From Nocardia wallacei (GTDB lineage: Bacteria; Actinomycetota; Actinomycetes; Mycobacteriales; Mycobacteriaceae): a stretch of 40,570 nt of DNA. A program made the position numbers and the translations under genes. Positions 39,303-40,570 of this stretch are shown here, in pieces. Every line of letters starts with the position of its first letter. The first letter of the stretch is position 1. The stretch is taken from NCBI RefSeq assembly GCF_029869545.1, contig NZ_JARWQD010000162.1:1-40570 (forward strand), written 5' to 3'. The notes beneath the pieces are model-generated. The model was not told where the DNA came from, did no database searches, and saw only the letters and a program-made list of their open reading frames with translations.

Positions 39303-39343
39303 GTCTGCCGACCGAGATATTCGTCCGGGTGAGGTCGGCAGAC
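39303..39343. terminator. Bidirectional terminator
   Basis: GTCTGCCGACC (39303-39313) and GGTCGGCAGAC (39333-39343) form a perfect 11-bp stem. It fills the short gap between the convergent repressor gene and methyltransferase pseudogene and could stop transcription from both sides. Confidence 0.7.
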
Positions 39344-39344
39344 A

Positions 39345-40246
39345 TCAGCGACGAATCCAGCATTGCGCGCGGTCCGCCAGGTTCCACCACGAAACAAATT
39401 GCGCGTCTTCGGATTCCAGCACCCATCGCGCGGCCAACGCATCGAAAAATGCGTCATCACCGGTCTTCCCGCCCTTCGGCTCACCGATATAGACCATCCG
39501 ATCACCGCCAGCAGCCTCGAACGCCGCCAACGCTTCCGAGGCCATCGCATTACCCCAACCCGGCGGCCAGCAGAGGAACAGCATGTCCCCCGACCCGACC
39601 GACCGTGAGGCGAAATCGTCCAGGTCGCCTACGTCGTGCCACACGTCCTCTTGCCCCGCGGCCTCGGCGAAAGAAGCGTTCACCGTCCGGTCCGGTGGTT
39701 CGGAGTCGTACGCCTCGACGGTCAGGCCCGCACTGGCCAGCTGGGCCGCCCAGTATCCTCTCCCAAGTCCACGGTCCGGCGACCTTCGCAAACGTTCGCC
39801 ATCCAGTCGACCGTCTCAGGGGAGGGGATCGCGTAGGCGTAGGCGGCCTGCAGGATCGTTTGTGCGAAGCCGAGCCGAGCACTCCCCTTCGGCCGACCAC
39901 CGTTCACCACCCGGCGGCCTTCGTGCTCGAACACCGAGGGAGCAACGATGTCCCAGTACGGATTAGCGCTCACCGACCGATCACCCGTCATGTAGTGCAC
40001 GAACCGAAGATCGAACGCAGCGTCCGCCTGCTCGTCCCCCGTCCCCGGCAGCATCGGCGCAGTATCCAGATACTCCGCCACCTTCGGATAGTCGGTCTTC
40101 AGCCGTTGCTCGTCCCCCAGCAACGCGGCCAGTTCTTCACGACGGTCCGCCGTCAGCGCAAGCTCAGCCATGCCTCGATTCTCCCGTGGCATCGCTAGAT
40201 CCGCGATCAGTTCTAACAAGATCGCACCAGCAACGAAGGCGATCAT
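39345..40246 (-). pseudogene. SAM-dependent methyltransferase, frameshifted in motif I
   Basis: Two minus-strand frames join into one protein. The upstream part (to about 39760) ends PETVDWMANVCEGRRTVDLG, the first half of the SAM-binding motif. The downstream part resumes RGYWAAQLASAGLTVEAYDSEPP and runs to LADRAQCWIRR and a stop at 39345. A whole motif would read D-L-G-x-G-x-G-Y-W; the bases between G and R are missing, as by a deletion of 1 or 7 nt near 39756-39764. With the cofactor site destroyed the enzyme is probably dead. ATG 40246 has AGGAG eight bases upstream and an ATGA overlap with a possible small gene; ATG 40171 is the other candidate start. The target is unknown; it could have been a modification gene carried by the element. 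Confidence 0.7.
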
Positions 40247-40389
40247 CTAAGAGCTCCTACGTCAGCCGTCGACCGGAACCGTTGAACCCCAACCGTTTCC
40301 AGGACCGTCGAATGATGGGCACGTACCGATTCCGTGCTCTGCTGCGGGAGGTAGGTCGTGTCCAGCTTCCTGCCGCGCCTCACGAACAC
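40243..40389 (-). CDS. Possible small protein upstream of the methyltransferase
   Basis: A 48-residue frame reads VFVRRGRKLDTTYLPQQSTE and ends QRFRSTADVGALR. It looks like real protein and overlaps the methyltransferase start codon by four bases (ATGA). The start is uncertain: no ribosome site precedes GTG 40389. An ATG at 40415 (MAEFG) lies one base out of frame, so this gene may also be frameshifted. Confidence 0.3.
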   Translation of the reverse strand: MFVRRGRKLDTTYLPQQSTESVRAHHSTVLETVGVQRFRSTADVGALR

Positions 40390-40452
40390 CGCGTAGTACT
40401 GCCGAATTCAGCCATACAGGATCAAGGGCGGCGCTGGCGCGCCCGAGCAGCC

Positions 40453-40472
40453 AGCCCGGCATAGCCCGGGCT
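40453..40472. terminator. GC-rich hairpin near the right edge
   Basis: AGCCCGG (40453-40459) pairs with CCGGGCT (40466-40472) around a six-base loop. It could be a terminator; no T-run follows on either strand. Confidence 0.35.
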
Positions 40473-40570
40473 CGCGGGGTGTGTTGTGAGGCGGGCACGG
40501 CGGAGGCGAACCCCGTGCAGGTGGTAGGTTAGTGATAGACGATGTTTTTGAACAGACCCCCCCACCCCAG
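40473..40570. other. Right edge without supported gene
   Basis: No complete gene is seen. A rightward start ATG at about 40541 (MFLNRPPHP...) runs off the window, and the last bases are a C-run like that at the left end. The right attachment site of the element is not present. Confidence 0.4.

Larger units (their letters stand above)
30015..40570. mobile_element. pSAM2-type integrative and conjugative element (AICE), left part
   Basis: Int, Xis, a RepSA-like HUH initiator, a TraB/FtsK translocase, DUF2637 membrane protein, a Pra-like activator and a KorSA-like GntR/UTRA repressor occur together, with int next to a tRNA 3' end. This is the defining gene set of actinomycete integrative and conjugative elements, which replicate by rolling circle and move double-stranded DNA with a single FtsK-like pump. 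The leftward genes overlap each other by 1-4 bases. No second copy of the tRNA-Ser 3' end appears before the window ends, so the right boundary lies outside. Two genes carry frameshifts, so parts of the element may be decaying. Confidence 0.88.

Noticed and set aside
40262..40498. A 78-codon minus-strand frame near the right edge
   Set aside because: It shows Pro/Ala/Gly shadow composition, and another frame of the same strand looks more like protein and couples to the methyltransferase start.
36050..40570. A right-hand attachment site matching the tRNA-Ser(TGA) 3' end
   Set aside because: No copy of the T-loop/acceptor sequence was found up to the right edge, so the boundary lies outside the window.
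1..40570. CRISPR arrays, rRNA genes or complete insertion sequences
   Set aside because: No regularly spaced repeats, no rRNA-like sequence and no transposase gene were seen on either strand.

Overview
The window is high-GC actinobacterial DNA, most likely from Nocardia or a close mycolate-containing relative. The evidence is an MmpL-type RND transporter, an F420-type LLM oxidoreductase, an antigen-85-like esterase, a mycothiol-dependent isomerase-family protein, and the gene set tRNA-Ser / tadA / tadA-associated protein / tyrA / glycolipid-binding protein, which matches the Rv3752c-Rv3755c order of Mycobacterium tuberculosis. Many genes start with GTG. Several have a TANNNT -10 box six or seven bases before the start codon, the usual look of leaderless actinobacterial transcripts. 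The first ~110 bases and the last ~15 bases are near-homopolymeric G/C, so both window ends look like contig ends.

Positions 1-30015 are chromosomal. From left to right they hold: an MmpL transporter; an LLM oxidoreductase; a Tat-exported FAD oxidoreductase divergent from a TetR regulator with a clean operator between them; a small leaderless gene under a perfect SOS (LexA) box; a MazEF-like toxin-antitoxin pair caught between an intact tRNA-Ser(CGA) and an 18-bp copy of its 3' end; the tadA-tyrA block; a two-gene ABC exporter with one degenerate ATP site; an ABM-domain protein; an MDMPI-family enzyme; a phytase-like lipoprotein; a DUF998 membrane protein; a cytosine methyltransferase/Vsr pair; small membrane and secreted proteins; a MerR-VOC fusion with a MerR-type promoter; an MmyB-like regulator divergent from an SDR; an unrecognised 445-residue protein beside a tRNA-Arg/tRNA-Ser(GCT) pair; a dienelactone-hydrolase-like protein; a HisC2/Pat aminotransferase; and an antigen-85-like esterase.

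From tRNA-Ser(TGA) at 29930-30014 to the right edge lies an actinomycete integrative and conjugative element (AICE) of the pSAM2 type. Only its left end, at the tRNA 3' end, is in the window. A leftward, tightly overlapping operon runs pra-like activator, two small genes, DUF2637/Spd-like membrane protein, TraB/FtsK translocase, a Cys-rich protein (frameshifted), two small genes, a two-TM membrane protein, a RepSA-like HUH initiator, xis and int. A short rightward operon (a 103-aa protein and a 50-aa membrane protein) and a KorSA-like GntR/UTRA repressor gene face the other way. All three promoter regions carry the same operator: paired CGTATACG-type palindromes with starts 14 bp apart. The pairs at the leftward and rightward operons are mirror images of one 28-bp sequence in which -35-like and -10-like hexamers are embedded. 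This fits a switch in which one GntR repressor keeps the element integrated, as KorSA does through pra in pSAM2. Beyond the repressor gene are a strong bidirectional terminator and a SAM-methyltransferase gene broken by a frameshift at its cofactor-binding motif. The right attachment site is not visible.
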